Source of the DNA: Candidatus Bipolaricaulota bacterium
Lineage (GTDB): Bacteria > Bipolaricaulota > Bipolaricaulia > RBG-16-55-9 > DRXL01
Direction: 5' to 3'
Length of the DNA: 64,000 bases
Assembly (NCBI GenBank): GCA_938091745.1
Contig: CALLJK010000016.1
Span: 16,910-80,909 of the forward strand
Under the pieces are notes generated by a model, which did no database searches, had not been told where the DNA came from, and saw only the letters and a list, made by a program, of their open reading frames with translations. Shown in pieces: positions 17,377-25,431 of the stretch; positions within the stretch are counted from its first letter, which is position 1; every line of letters starts with the position of its first letter. The position numbers were made by a program, and so were the translations under genes.

Positions 17377-18825
17377 ATGCAGCATCGGGTTGTCGGACTA
17401 GAGACAGAGTTTGGGTGTCTCGTGCGCGACCCTGGCCTTGGGCCCTATGAGGAAGTCGTCGAGCGAATCAAAGACGCGGTTTTTCGCAACAAGCGCTGGG
17501 GCTTGCTCGATCTGCACACCCGTGATATGTACTTTGAGCCCGCTGAAGCCGGCGGGTTCTTAATTAACGGCGGCCGACTCTATATCGATGCTGTGGGCTC
17601 GCACTTGGAGTACGCCACCCCGGAGTGCCGGTCGCTGCGCGACCTGATCGCTTATGAACGTGCCGGGCAACGGCTTATTCTGAAGATATTGCGCGAGCTC
17701 CGCCTCCAGGACAGAGTCAGTTTTTATAATAATAGCGTCGATCACTTCGCGGGGCACACCTTTGGGTGCCATGAGAATTATTCTGTTGACCCGGAGTCGC
17801 TCTCCTGGCGCCATGCCCTCGAGAAATTAGTTCCGTTCTTGGTCACACGCCAGATCTTCGCGGGAGCCGGACGAGTCGGCGGCCACCGCCTTACTACAAT
17901 GTGGCAGACCAAATCCCGCCACACTGCTGATACGGTCTTTGTGGACTCAGCCTATGGGGTCGAACCTGATCCAACTGTAGACTTTCAGCTCTCCCAACGC
18001 GCTGATCATATCTTGCACACGGTCTCTGGGCGGGTCCGCTTCAGCCGCGCGCTCATTAATCCCAAGTGGGACCAGATGTACGAACTCTCTCGGAGCCCTC
18101 GGTTGCACCTGCTCTTTGGCGAAGCTAACCCATCTGAATACGCGACGTTCTTGAAACTGGGCACGACGATCTTGGTCTTAGATCTCTTAGAGGAGCAAGC
18201 AGTTCCCTCGGGAGTGGAGTTGGCCGCGCCGCTGCGCGCCCTCAAAGAGATCTCTCGCGATCCCACTCATCAATGGCTCGTCAGACGCGACAATGGCTCA
18301 ACGATCTCTGCGATTGATCTCCAGCGTCTCTATCTGCAAGCGGCACAACGACACTTTGCTGGCCGCGACCCTGAGACCGACGAAGTCCTCCGCGAATGGG
18401 AAGAGACTCTCGACACTTTAGAGCGTGACCCTTTGGAGCTTGCGGACCGGCTTGATTGGGTCGCAAAATTCACAATGCTCCAGCTCTTCAAAGACGCTGA
18501 AGGGCTCACCTGGCAGGATGATACCCTGCATAGCTTGGATTTGGAGTATCACAATATTGACCCGGAGCAGGGACTCTACTATGCGCTCGAATCGCGACGG
18601 CGGCTCGTAAGCGACTCCCATATTGAGCGAGCTATCGAAGAACCCCCTGCTGATACGAGAGCTTATGGGCGAGCGCTGATCGTGCGTGGCCTGCGCGGGC
18701 ACGTCGTCGGCGAATATATGATCGAATGGGATGGGGTCTTCGTTGAGCCCAAGCGCACCCTCGTACTGGCTGATCCCTTTCATTCTTATAAAGACGAAGC
18801 CGAGCAGTTCTTACGGCGTCTCTAG
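17377..18825 (+). CDS. pafA: UBact/Pup--protein ligase PafA
   Basis: PafA phosphorylates the C-terminal Glu of the modifier and joins it to substrate lysines. The 482-residue protein has VVGLETEFGCLV at the ATP site and LYIDAVGSHLEYATPECRSL, the PafA form of the shared PafA/Dop motif. FYNNSVDHFAGHTFGCHENY follows. It shares obvious homology with Dop throughout, including SQRADH and LDWVAK near the C-terminus, so the pair arose by duplication. It is preceded by a GAGGAG Shine-Dalgarno and ends 11 bases from the convergent HU gene. Confidence 0.93.
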   Translation: MQHRVVGLETEFGCLVRDPGLGPYEEVVERIKDAVFRNKRWGLLDLHTRDMYFEPAEAGGFLINGGRLYIDAVGSHLEYATPECRSLRDLIAYERAGQRLILKILRELRLQDRVSFYNNSVDHFAGHTFGCHENYSVDPESLSWRHALEKLVPFLVTRQIFAGAGRVGGHRLTTMWQTKSRHTADTVFVDSAYGVEPDPTVDFQLSQRADHILHTVSGRVRFSRALINPKWDQMYELSRSPRLHLLFGEANPSEYATFLKLGTTILVLDLLEEQAVPSGVELAAPLRALKEISRDPTHQWLVRRDNGSTISAIDLQRLYLQAAQRHFAGRDPETDEVLREWEETLDTLERDPLELADRLDWVAKFTMLQLFKDAEGLTWQDDTLHSLDLEYHNIDPEQGLYYALESRRRLVSDSHIERAIEEPPADTRAYGRALIVRGLRGHVVGEYMIEWDGVFVEPKRTLVLADPFHSYKDEAEQFLRRL

Positions 18826-18836
18826 GGGAGAAGTTC

Positions 18837-19172
18837 CTACTGTCCGTCTCGGGGGCGGATGGTGAGGCGTCCGCTGGGCAACTGCACGACCGTGAGACGG
18901 TCAGCGACAAGCTGCTTGAGGATCTTGCTTGGGTAGAAGCGCGGCATAGCCTTGCTTGGGACGGTAATGAGCTGATGGGTATAGCGATGGCTACGCTGGG
19001 TGGGACGGCGTGGGCGCACACAAAATGTCCCGAATCGCTTCAGTCTGATCTCCTCTCCACACGCCATAGTCTCAGCGATCACAGCTAGCGCTGCGTTCAG
19101 AGATTTTAATACTGTCTCCTTGGGCACGCCCGTCCGCTGCGCCACTTGGGTGACTAGGTCGATCTTGCGCAT
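18837..19172 (-). CDS. HU/IHF-family DNA-binding protein
   Basis: This 111-residue protein begins MRKIDLVTQVAQRTGVPKET with the HU helical dimer region. The strand motif IRLKRFGTFCVRPRR follows, then the DNA-embracing arm region and MPRFYPSKILKQLV. About 15 extra residues extend beyond the usual 90-95. The arm is Arg/His-rich. It would bend and compact DNA as a homodimer or heterodimer. A strong promoter and a GAGGGG site lie upstream. It is convergent with pafA. Confidence 0.9.
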   Translation of the reverse strand: MRKIDLVTQVAQRTGVPKETVLKSLNAALAVIAETMACGEEIRLKRFGTFCVRPRRPTQRSHRYTHQLITVPSKAMPRFYPSKILKQLVADRLTVVQLPSGRLTIRPRDGQ

Positions 19173-19200
19173 GGTCCCCTCTCAGTGGGGTTTTGGGTTT

Positions 19201-19229
19201 AGTGTAACGAGTCAAGAGGGAACTGTCAA
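19201..19229 (-). promoter_or_regulatory. Promoter of the HU-like gene
   Basis: On the minus strand a perfect TTGACA (19224-19229) is followed after 17 bases by TACACT (19201-19206). The predicted start lies about 20 bases upstream of the ATG at 19172. This is among the best sigma70-type matches in the window, as expected for an abundant nucleoid protein. Confidence 0.75.
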
Positions 19230-19352
19230 ACTCATCGCTGAGAAGTATGAATGCTCCTAGGGTGATCAACGTCACAGTCCTCGTTGCACTGTGGGGTATC
19301 GTTTGAGCTCTTGCTTAGGTAATCTTAAGGCGAGAGCCAAGGAGATGAGATC

Positions 19353-20063
19353 ATGAGATTTGCCCCTATTGCGTTTGCTCTCTTGATGCTGCTTGTAGGG
19401 TGTACTCAGCCTATCCCCATTGGGGAGAAGCCGGATCAGCCCCCTGTTGCCGTGATCGCTCTGGAGTGTTCAAGCTGTCAAGGGGAGCGCACAGGTGTTG
19501 CTCCCTTGAGAGTGATCTTTGACGCGTCGTCGTCGAGGGACGATCATGGGATCGTGCTCGTCCATTGGAAACTGAGTGATGGCCGCGAATTTACTGGGAT
19601 GCGGATCGATCCGATCTTTGATAAACCCGGAAAGTATACGATTCAGTTGGCAGTCTACGACAAGGCTGGCCAGGTCAGCACTACTAGCACGGAGATCACG
19701 GTGCTCGCACCACCGCCTCCGGAGTTTCGCGTCGAGCGCGCGGAGAACGATCTCGTTATTGTCGAGCGCATTCTCCCTAACCGACCCCTGCAAGTCGGTG
19801 AGACCCTGCAGATCAAGATCAAAGTGACAGCGAAGCACGACATTGAGTATATCTACTGGCGGGAGATCCTGCCCTATGCCCTCAGCTCGCCCGAAGACTT
19901 AGAGTTCATGATCTTGCAGCTCCAGAAGGGCAGGTCGCACGAGTGGGTCTACACGGTGACGGTGGAGCAGTCGGGGTCGAGCAAGCTGGAGGGGCTCGGC
20001 CGAGCGGCGTACTTGGCGAACTCGACGGAGCTCTCGCTGAGCACAGTTCTCGAGGTGCCCTAG
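19353..20063 (+). CDS. Lipoprotein with a PKD domain
   Basis: This 236-residue protein has a signal peptide with lipobox LLVGC (C17), so it should be lipid-anchored. A PKD-type beta-sandwich spans about residues 30-115: PLRVIFDASSSRDDHGIVLVHWKLSDG, then FDKPGKYTIQLAVYDKAGQ. The remaining 110 residues form an unrecognised beta-rich domain ending LSLSTVLEVP. A fragment nearly identical to its last 40 codons occurs at 27841-27969, which shows the gene belongs to a family that has been duplicated. Function is unknown; envelope binding or scaffolding is the usual inference for PKD lipoproteins. Confidence 0.8.
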   Translation: MRFAPIAFALLMLLVGCTQPIPIGEKPDQPPVAVIALECSSCQGERTGVAPLRVIFDASSSRDDHGIVLVHWKLSDGREFTGMRIDPIFDKPGKYTIQLAVYDKAGQVSTTSTEITVLAPPPPEFRVERAENDLVIVERILPNRPLQVGETLQIKIKVTAKHDIEYIYWREILPYALSSPEDLEFMILQLQKGRSHEWVYTVTVEQSGSSKLEGLGRAAYLANSTELSLSTVLEVP

Positions 20064-20081
20064 AGTACAGTGCCTACCCAA

Positions 20082-20121
20082 GGGCAACCACGGGGGTTGC
20101 CCCTATAAGGCGCTTGCGCCT
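20082..20121 (+). terminator. Tandem hairpins after the PKD lipoprotein gene
   Basis: Two adjacent stems are visible: GGGCAACC/GGTTGCCC (20082-20102) and AGGCGC-TT-GCGCCT (20108-20121). The second is followed by AAGCTTTTA. The U-run is short, so termination may be partial or Rho-assisted. They separate the lipoprotein gene from the Rrf2-nos unit. Confidence 0.45.
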
Positions 20122-20130
20122 AAGCTTTTA

Positions 20131-20159
20131 TGCGTCATATCAGGTCATGACATGACGCA
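20131..20159. promoter_or_regulatory. Inverted repeat upstream of the rrf2-nos promoter
   Basis: TGCGTCAT (20131-20138) and ATGACGCA (20152-20159) are perfect arms separated by 13 bases, with a nested GTCATGAC. The repeat ends 6 bases before the -35. An activator site placed here would suit a class II-like arrangement. It does not match the FNR/DNR consensus TTGAT-N4-ATCAA. Confidence 0.4.
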
Positions 20160-20165
20160 GATCAT

Positions 20166-20193
20166 TTGCAGGGCGCTTTTCTTGCGTTATAAT
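20166..20193 (+). promoter_or_regulatory. Promoter of the rrf2-nos unit
   Basis: TTGCAG (20166-20171) lies 16 bases from a perfect TATAAT (20188-20193). Transcription should start near 20200 and run through rrf2 into nosZ, which begins 3 bases after the rrf2 stop. Confidence 0.65.
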
Positions 20194-20224
20194 TCGGATA
20201 TCAGGGTCTTAATATCTGAATTAT
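20189..20224. promoter_or_regulatory. Large palindromic operator over the -10 and start codon of rrf2
   Basis: ATAATTCGGATAT (20189-20201) and ATATCTGAATTAT (20212-20224) form an inverted repeat with 12 of 13 matching positions and a 10-base spacer. It covers the -10 box, the transcription start and the first two bases of the rrf2 ATG. Long AT-rich dyads of this type are the known mode of binding for Rrf2 regulators such as NsrR and IscR. Occupancy would block transcription of rrf2 and nos together. Confidence 0.65.
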
Positions 20225-20669
20225 GCTTTACTCCAGTGCTGCCGGATATGCGATCCGTGCGCTGACGCAGCTGGCGCTCCAGCACTCAGAGTCGGGGCGC
20301 CCCAGCCCGGTGAAGGAGATTGCCGAGCGCGAGAGGATTCCCCAGCACTTCCTGGGCAAGGTCTTTCAGGTGCTGGCGCGCGCAGGGATTCTCTCTTCGA
20401 CGCGTGGGCCGCACGGGGGATTCGCCCTCGCTCGTCCAGCTTCCCACATCACGCTCTATGAGATCGTGCAAGCCATTGACGGCACGACGGCGCTGGAAAG
20501 CTGCGTGATCGGCCTTGCTAGCTGTAATGACCAGCACCCCTGCCCCCATCATTATCGGTGGAAGCCAGTGCGCGACCAAATAAGAGAGTATCTTCAGGGG
20601 ACGACCCTGGCGGACCTCGCTCACGCGCTGCGTGAAACCACTCAACACCAAATTCCAAGGAGGAGATAG
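20223..20669 (+). CDS. Rrf2-family iron-sulfur transcriptional regulator
   Basis: This 148-residue protein has the Rrf2 winged-helix layout: GYAIRALTQLALQ, IAERERIPQHFLGKVFQVLARAGIL and STRGPHGGFALARP. Three cysteines (C94, C101, C107) in a C-x6-C-x5-C pattern follow in the place where NsrR, IscR and RsrR bind an Fe-S cluster. The gene lies 3 bases upstream of nosZ. Its operator palindrome covers its own start, so it most likely represses the nos operon and itself until NO or a redox change alters the cluster. NsrR is the closest functional guess. Confidence 0.88.
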   Translation: MLYSSAAGYAIRALTQLALQHSESGRPSPVKEIAERERIPQHFLGKVFQVLARAGILSSTRGPHGGFALARPASHITLYEIVQAIDGTTALESCVIGLASCNDQHPCPHHYRWKPVRDQIREYLQGTTLADLAHALRETTQHQIPRRR

Positions 20670-20672
20670 CCT

Positions 20673-22670
20673 ATGCGAAGCTCTATGACGGTCGTCGTTC
20701 TTGCTGTTCTTAGTCTCTTTGTAGCGAGCTGTGGCGGGCCGGCGCCCAAGACGGCTCAGACGCCCCAAGCGGGATTGCCTGAAGATGCGCTTCGGATCGC
20801 GCAAGCGCGCGGGCTGACCCCGGATGACATCACGGCGGCTCTGAAGACCTACGTCCCCTCAGGCAAACTCGATGAGTATATACTGTTTGCTTCAGGGGGA
20901 CACTCCGGACAAGTGCTCGTCATCGGGGTTCCGTCTATGCGATTGTTGAAAGTGATCGGCGTCTTCACTCCCGAGCCCTGGCAGGGCTATGGCTACGGCG
21001 AGAAAGGGACGATGGAAGTTTTAGCAGGAGGCACACTCAACGGCAAGCCCATCCTCTGGGGCGATACGCACCATCCCGCGCTCTCCGAGACCAACGGCGA
21101 GTATGACGGGCAGTTTCTCTTCATCAACGACAAAGCGAATGCCCGGCTTGCCGTGATTGACCTGCGCGATTTCGAGACCAAGCAAATTCTAAAAAACCCC
21201 AACGCCATCAGCGATCACGGCGGCGGCTTTGTCACCCCCAATACAGAATACGTCATCGAAGGCCCGCAGTATGCGACACCCTTGGGCTTAGAGTACGCGC
21301 CGCTGAACGAGTACAAAGAGAAGTATCGTGGGGTTATTACGTTCTGGGCGTTTGATCGCGCTCGAGGGCGCGTCGATCCCGCGCGCTCGTTCCAGATAGA
21401 GCTCCCCCCTTATTGGCAAGACCTGTGCGATTCGGGCAAGAGAGTCTCTGACGGCTGGGTCTTTTGTAATTCGTTCAATTCCGAGATGGCCACCGGCGGC
21501 ATCGAAGAGGGCAACCCACCCTTCGAGGCCGGCACAGCCAAGAACGAGATGGACTATCTCCACATCATCAATTGGAAGAGAGCCGAAGAGATCCTCCAGA
21601 ACGGACAATACGAGACGATTAACGGGATGCGCGTCATTCGGCTCAAGACAGCTGCTCAGTCTGGGATACTCTTCTTTGCCCCAGAGCCGAAAAGCCCGCA
21701 CGGCGTGGATGTCACCCCCGGCGGGGAGTATATCGTCGTTGGGGGCAAGCTCGATCCCCATGTGACGGTCTATTCGTTTGAGAAGATTCAAAAAGCTGTC
21801 GCTGCCGGAACGAGCGAGCGCGACCCTTACGGCGTGCCCGTGCTCAAGCTCGAAGACGTCGTCGAGGCCCAAGTCGAACTGGGCTTAGGCCCCCTGCACA
21901 CGGTCTACGACGAGAAGGGCTATGGGTATACGTCGATGTTTCTCGACAGCGCTGTGGCCAAATGGTCGTTAGGCGGGCCGTATCGCAAGGACGGGAAAGA
22001 GCCGTGGAAGCTCGTCGAGAAGCTTCCCGTGCACTACAACATTGGGCACATCGCTGCCGCCGAGGGAGACACGGTCTCCCCTGACGGCAAGTACGTTGTC
22101 GCGCTCAATAAATGGTCTGTCGATCGCTTCGCGCCTGTGGGGCCGCTGCATCCCCAGAACTTCCAGCTTATAGACATCAGCGGTGAGAAGATGCAATTGC
22201 TCTACGATATGCCCATTGGTTTGGGCGAGCCGCACTACGCCCAGATGATCAAAGCTGACAAGCTCAAGCCCTTTGAAGTCTATCCTGAAGTGGGGTGGAA
22301 CGCCGTCAAGATGTCCAAGGACCCCAACGCTGCTGAGCCGGGGCGCGAGCGCGTTGAGGTGCGCTTCGAGAACGGCCGCCGCATCGTAGAAATCTGGATG
22401 ACTGCGGTGCGCAGCCATTTCTACCCGGAGCGCATCACGGTGAAGAAGGGCGATCACGTGATCTGGCACATCACGAACATCGAGCGGGCGCGCGACGCCT
22501 CGCACTCCTTTGCTTTGGGTGGGTATAACATCCACATGAGTTTGGAGCCAGGCGAGACAGGAACGGTCGAGTTCGACGCGGACCAGAGCGGCGTCTTCAC
22601 GTTCTACTGCGCTGAGTTCTGCTCGGCACTCCATCTCGAGATGGTCGGGTACTTCCTAGTGGAGCCGTAG
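20673..22670 (+). CDS. nosZ: Nitrous-oxide reductase (clade II-like, lipoprotein signal)
   Basis: NosZ reduces N2O to N2 at the cell surface. The 665-residue protein begins with a Sec-type signal ending in lipobox FVASC (C20), not a twin-arginine signal, as seen in clade II (atypical) enzymes. The seven-bladed propeller carries CuZ-type histidines in DTHHPALSETNG and DHGGGF, and probably in later HGVD, LHTV, HIAAAEGD and EPHY. The C-terminal cupredoxin holds the CuA site CAEFCSALHLEM. AAGGAGG precedes the ATG. The gene heads the nos cluster behind the Rrf2 regulator. Confidence 0.95.
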   Translation: MRSSMTVVVLAVLSLFVASCGGPAPKTAQTPQAGLPEDALRIAQARGLTPDDITAALKTYVPSGKLDEYILFASGGHSGQVLVIGVPSMRLLKVIGVFTPEPWQGYGYGEKGTMEVLAGGTLNGKPILWGDTHHPALSETNGEYDGQFLFINDKANARLAVIDLRDFETKQILKNPNAISDHGGGFVTPNTEYVIEGPQYATPLGLEYAPLNEYKEKYRGVITFWAFDRARGRVDPARSFQIELPPYWQDLCDSGKRVSDGWVFCNSFNSEMATGGIEEGNPPFEAGTAKNEMDYLHIINWKRAEEILQNGQYETINGMRVIRLKTAAQSGILFFAPEPKSPHGVDVTPGGEYIVVGGKLDPHVTVYSFEKIQKAVAAGTSERDPYGVPVLKLEDVVEAQVELGLGPLHTVYDEKGYGYTSMFLDSAVAKWSLGGPYRKDGKEPWKLVEKLPVHYNIGHIAAAEGDTVSPDGKYVVALNKWSVDRFAPVGPLHPQNFQLIDISGEKMQLLYDMPIGLGEPHYAQMIKADKLKPFEVYPEVGWNAVKMSKDPNAAEPGRERVEVRFENGRRIVEIWMTAVRSHFYPERITVKKGDHVIWHITNIERARDASHSFALGGYNIHMSLEPGETGTVEFDADQSGVFTFYCAEFCSALHLEMVGYFLVEP

Positions 22671-22674
22671 TGCT

Positions 22675-23328
22675 ATGACCAAGCGATTGCAAGCATGGCT
22701 GGCAGAGGACCCCTTCCGGTTCCCGCGCGCCTTCTTCACCGTCGCGTCGTGGCTCTTGCTGCTTTCAGTGCTCTTTCCGTATTGGAGCCTGACGCTCATG
22801 GCGCCACAGTATCCAAGAGGGTTGCAAGTCTTCGTCTACGTGACACACCTTGCTGGAGACGTCGCGGAAGTAGATAATCTCAATCACTACGTGGGGATGA
22901 AGAAGCTCAACCAAGCCGCGCAGGTCGAGAAGTTCTTAGCGCCCTTGGCGATTGGCGCGGCAGCGCTTCTTGCGAGCACGCTCGCGTACACACGGCGGCG
23001 TTGGGCCGCGGTGCTTGCCATCCCCGCGATGCTCTTCCCCGTGATCTTCCTTGGGGATATGTACTATTGGCTCTATCGCTATGGTCACAATCTCGATCCG
23101 AATGCGCCGTTGCGCATCCCGGCGTTTACACCGCCGCTCTTTGGCGTGGGCACGGTGGGACAGTTCAAGACGGTCGCGCAGCTTCAAGTGGGCTTCTGGC
23201 TCGCCGTAGCAGCGTCGCTCTTAGTCGCTGTGGGGCTGCATTACCGTCGGGTTATCCGCCAGGCTCTCGAGGGCAACAGTGCCCTTCGTATCGGGCCGAT
23301 CACGATCTTTCCCGGAGGCGCCACGTGA
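22675..23328 (+). CDS. nosB: NosB-like integral membrane protein
   Basis: This 217-residue protein has about four membrane helices (near residues 18-42, 87-106, 108-132 and 172-195). A periplasmic loop contains VTHLAGDVAEVDNLNHYVGM. Clade II nos clusters usually carry a small membrane protein, NosB, directly after nosZ, and this gene fits by position and topology. The biochemical role of NosB is not established. The conserved His/Met/Asp loop could contact copper or a redox partner. It starts 4 bases after nosZ and overlaps nosD by GTGA. The name is assigned mainly by context. Confidence 0.6.
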   Translation: MTKRLQAWLAEDPFRFPRAFFTVASWLLLLSVLFPYWSLTLMAPQYPRGLQVFVYVTHLAGDVAEVDNLNHYVGMKKLNQAAQVEKFLAPLAIGAAALLASTLAYTRRRWAAVLAIPAMLFPVIFLGDMYYWLYRYGHNLDPNAPLRIPAFTPPLFGVGTVGQFKTVAQLQVGFWLAVAASLLVAVGLHYRRVIRQALEGNSALRIGPITIFPGGAT

Positions 23329-24089
23329 AGCTGACTAAAACGCTGGGTGTGCTGCTTGTGGGTGTAGCTCTTCTCGCTCCCCTCTCCCGTGGCTTGCCCG
23401 CGGGGGAGAGGTCGGGAGTGAGAGCCTTACAGGAGCTCATCGCTGCTGCGCCGCCGGGAGCAACCGTGCGTGTGCCCCACGGGGTCTACGCCGGCCCAAT
23501 TCTCATTGATAAGCCCTTGATCGTGATCGGAGAAGGAGCCGTGCTCGACGGCCAAGGGCAGGGCACTATCGTGCGCATCACTGCTCCGGATGTCACACTG
23601 AAGGGCTTTGTGCTCAGAAACTCCGGGCGTAGCCTGGCCCACGAAGACTCGGCTATTTTGGTCGAAGCCCCGCGCGCGCATATAGAAGAGAACGCGCTCT
23701 CTGATGTGCTCTTTGGCATCTATCTCAAGAACGCCCCGGAGAGCGTCATCCGCCACAATAGAATCACGGGGCTGAGCGTTCCCGAAGCCGAGCGCGGCGA
23801 CGCTATTCGATTATGGTACAGCTCCGACGTCACCATCGCAGAGAATCAGACTCAGAATGCCCGCGACGTCATCGTCTGGTACTCGCGCCATGTGCTCCTG
23901 CATCAAGAATCGCTTCGCGGGCGGACGCTACGGCATCCATCTCATGTACGCCAAAGAGATACGCATAGAAGAGAATACGCTGCTGCAGAACTTCGTAGGC
24001 GTCTACGCCATGTACAGCCAAGGCATTACTATACAGAAGAATCTCCTGGCGGGTCATCGCGGCCCCAGCGGCTACGGTATTGGCCTTAA
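23325..24089 (+). pseudogene. nosD: NosD, 5' portion up to a frameshift
   Basis: NosD is the periplasmic beta-helix protein needed to mature the copper centres of NosZ. GTG 23325 overlaps the previous stop and follows GGAGG. The frame encodes a signal peptide and beta-helix repeats up to ARDVIVWYSRHVLLH, near residue 193. After about 23904 the expected continuation (KNRFAGGRYGIHLMY) appears one base later, in the frame of the next feature. The present frame degenerates and stops at 24089. One extra base explains everything. A palindromic repeat (23373-23422) encodes part of the signal region, APLSRGLPAGERSG. Confidence 0.8.
23373..23422. repeat. Palindromic repeat inside nosD
   Basis: CTCGCTCCCCTCTCCCGTGG is followed by a short loop and CGCGGGGGAGAGGTCGGGAGTGAG, an imperfect inverted repeat. 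The same CTCTCCCGTGG...CCACGGGAGAG core occurs in the intergenic copy at 53541-53610. The repeat is read in frame as part of the nosD signal-peptide region, as with palindromic elements known to insert in coding sequence. Confidence 0.55.
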
Positions 24090-25431
24090 AGATACTGACG
24101 ACGCGCTTATCTCTGAGAACGCGATCGTCGGCAACAGCGTAGGAGTCTTTGTTGACAATTCGCCGTCGTCTTCAGAGACGTCGGTGTTCTTCCGAAAGAA
24201 TCTCTTTGCGTACAATGAGACGGCCGTGATGATGCTGCCCTCGGTGCGCGGCGACGTCTTCACCGAAAACAGCTTCATAGAGAATTTTGAGCAAGTCGGC
24301 ATCGCTGGCGGGGGGCAGCTTGAGGGCAACCTCTGGGCGAAGAACTTTTGGGGGGATTATCTGGGCTATGACGCCGACGGCGACGGCGTGGGCGATCTCC
24401 CATATAAGTCTGAGAGACTTTTTGAGCAGCTCCTAGACCGACACCCACAGCTTCGACTCTTTCTCTACAGTCCGGCGATTCAAGCGCTAGAGTTTGCGGC
24501 GCGGGCGGTGCCCCTCTTCCAGCCGCAGCCAAAGCTCACCGACCCACAACCGTTGATGGCCCCGGTACTGCCTGCGCTGGCTTCCGCAAACTTGAGAACT
24601 TCCAACGCCATGCCTCTGGAAGCGGTGACAGGAGGGTTGATCATCATCGCGCTAGGGGCGATTTTCGGCTTCAGATGGGGATTTTCGCGCTTGCTCCCCC
24701 TTACCCCTTTCCCTCAGAGGGAGGAGGGGAAAGGGGGAAGGGGGCAAGAGAGGGGTGAGGGGCAGATCGCTGTGCGCAATCTGACCAAGCGCTTCGGCCC
24801 TGTCACGGCTGTTGATGATCTCTCGTTCACGGTGAACGCTGGGGAGGCCGTTGCGCTGTGGGGGCCCAACGGCGCAGGGAAATCTACCGTCTTGCACTGT
24901 CTTTTGGGCTTGGTGCGCTATGACGGGACGATTGAGCTTGGCGGATACGATCCGCGCCGCTATGGGAAAGAGACGCGACGCTTGATAGGCTTTGTGCCTC
25001 AGCAGATTCAGATTCCCGACGGTTTCACGGTTTGGGAAGCGCTGACGTTCTTTGCGCGCCTGAAGCGCGTCTCTGCTGACGCCATTCCCAAGGTCATGCA
25101 ACGCCTTGGGCTTGAAGCAGACGCGCATAAGAGGGTGAACACGCTCTCCGGAGGGATGAAGCAGCGCGTGGCGCTGGCTGTAGCGCTCTTGGGCGATCCG
25201 CCGATCTTGCTCTTGGACGAGCCGACCGCAAGCTTAGATGCCCAGACTCGCCAAGATTTTTTGCGTTTACTCTTAGAGCTGAAACGCTCCGGCAAGACGC
25301 TGCTCTTCTCGTCGCACCGCCAGGATGAGATCTTCGCGATAGCCGACAGAGTATTGGTGTTGGAGCAGGGGCGGCTTGCGCGTATCGAGCAGATTGAGGG
25401 CTCCTCTCTTGCCCCCCTCAGATTTTTATGA
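23857..25431 (+). CDS. nosF: NosD C-terminal part fused in frame to NosF ABC ATPase
   Basis: From about 23905 this frame continues NosD (GGRYGIHLMYAKEIRIEENTL) through NosD-type repeats and YKSERLFEQLLDRHPQLRLFLYSPAIQALE to a membrane helix near 24630. There is no stop. A linker encoded by a purine/pyrimidine palindrome leads into NosF, with Walker A GPNGAGKST, signature LSGGMKQR and Walker B PPILLLDEP. NosF powers the NosFY transporter that supplies a sulfur or copper-assembly species to NosD. GTG 24772 behind GAGGGG could start NosF independently. The 3' end overlaps nosY by ATGA. Confidence 0.85.
   Translation: MPATSSSGTRAMCSCIKNRFAGGRYGIHLMYAKEIRIEENTLLQNFVGVYAMYSQGITIQKNLLAGHRGPSGYGIGLKDTDDALISENAIVGNSVGVFVDNSPSSSETSVFFRKNLFAYNETAVMMLPSVRGDVFTENSFIENFEQVGIAGGGQLEGNLWAKNFWGDYLGYDADGDGVGDLPYKSERLFEQLLDRHPQLRLFLYSPAIQALEFAARAVPLFQPQPKLTDPQPLMAPVLPALASANLRTSNAMPLEAVTGGLIIIALGAIFGFRWGFSRLLPLTPFPQREEGKGGRGQERGEGQIAVRNLTKRFGPVTAVDDLSFTVNAGEAVALWGPNGAGKSTVLHCLLGLVRYDGTIELGGYDPRRYGKETRRLIGFVPQQIQIPDGFTVWEALTFFARLKRVSADAIPKVMQRLGLEADAHKRVNTLSGGMKQRVALAVALLGDPPILLLDEPTASLDAQTRQDFLRLLLELKRSGKTLLFSSHRQDEIFAIADRVLVLEQGRLARIEQIEGSSLAPLRFL
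24691..24747. repeat. Purine/pyrimidine palindrome bridging nosD and nosF
   Basis: TTGCTCCCCCTTACCCCTTT... (24691-24715) and GAGGGGAAAGGGGGAAGGGG... (24724-24747) are imperfect inverted arms around an 8-base loop. The stretch encodes the low-complexity linker LLPLTPFPQREEGKGGRG. It looks like an inserted palindromic element that removed the nosD stop and joined the genes. Confidence 0.55.

Noticed and set aside
23895-23920. Programmed frameshift in nosD
   Set aside because: No slippery heptamer, internal Shine-Dalgarno or stimulatory structure is evident; an indel or sequence error is simpler.
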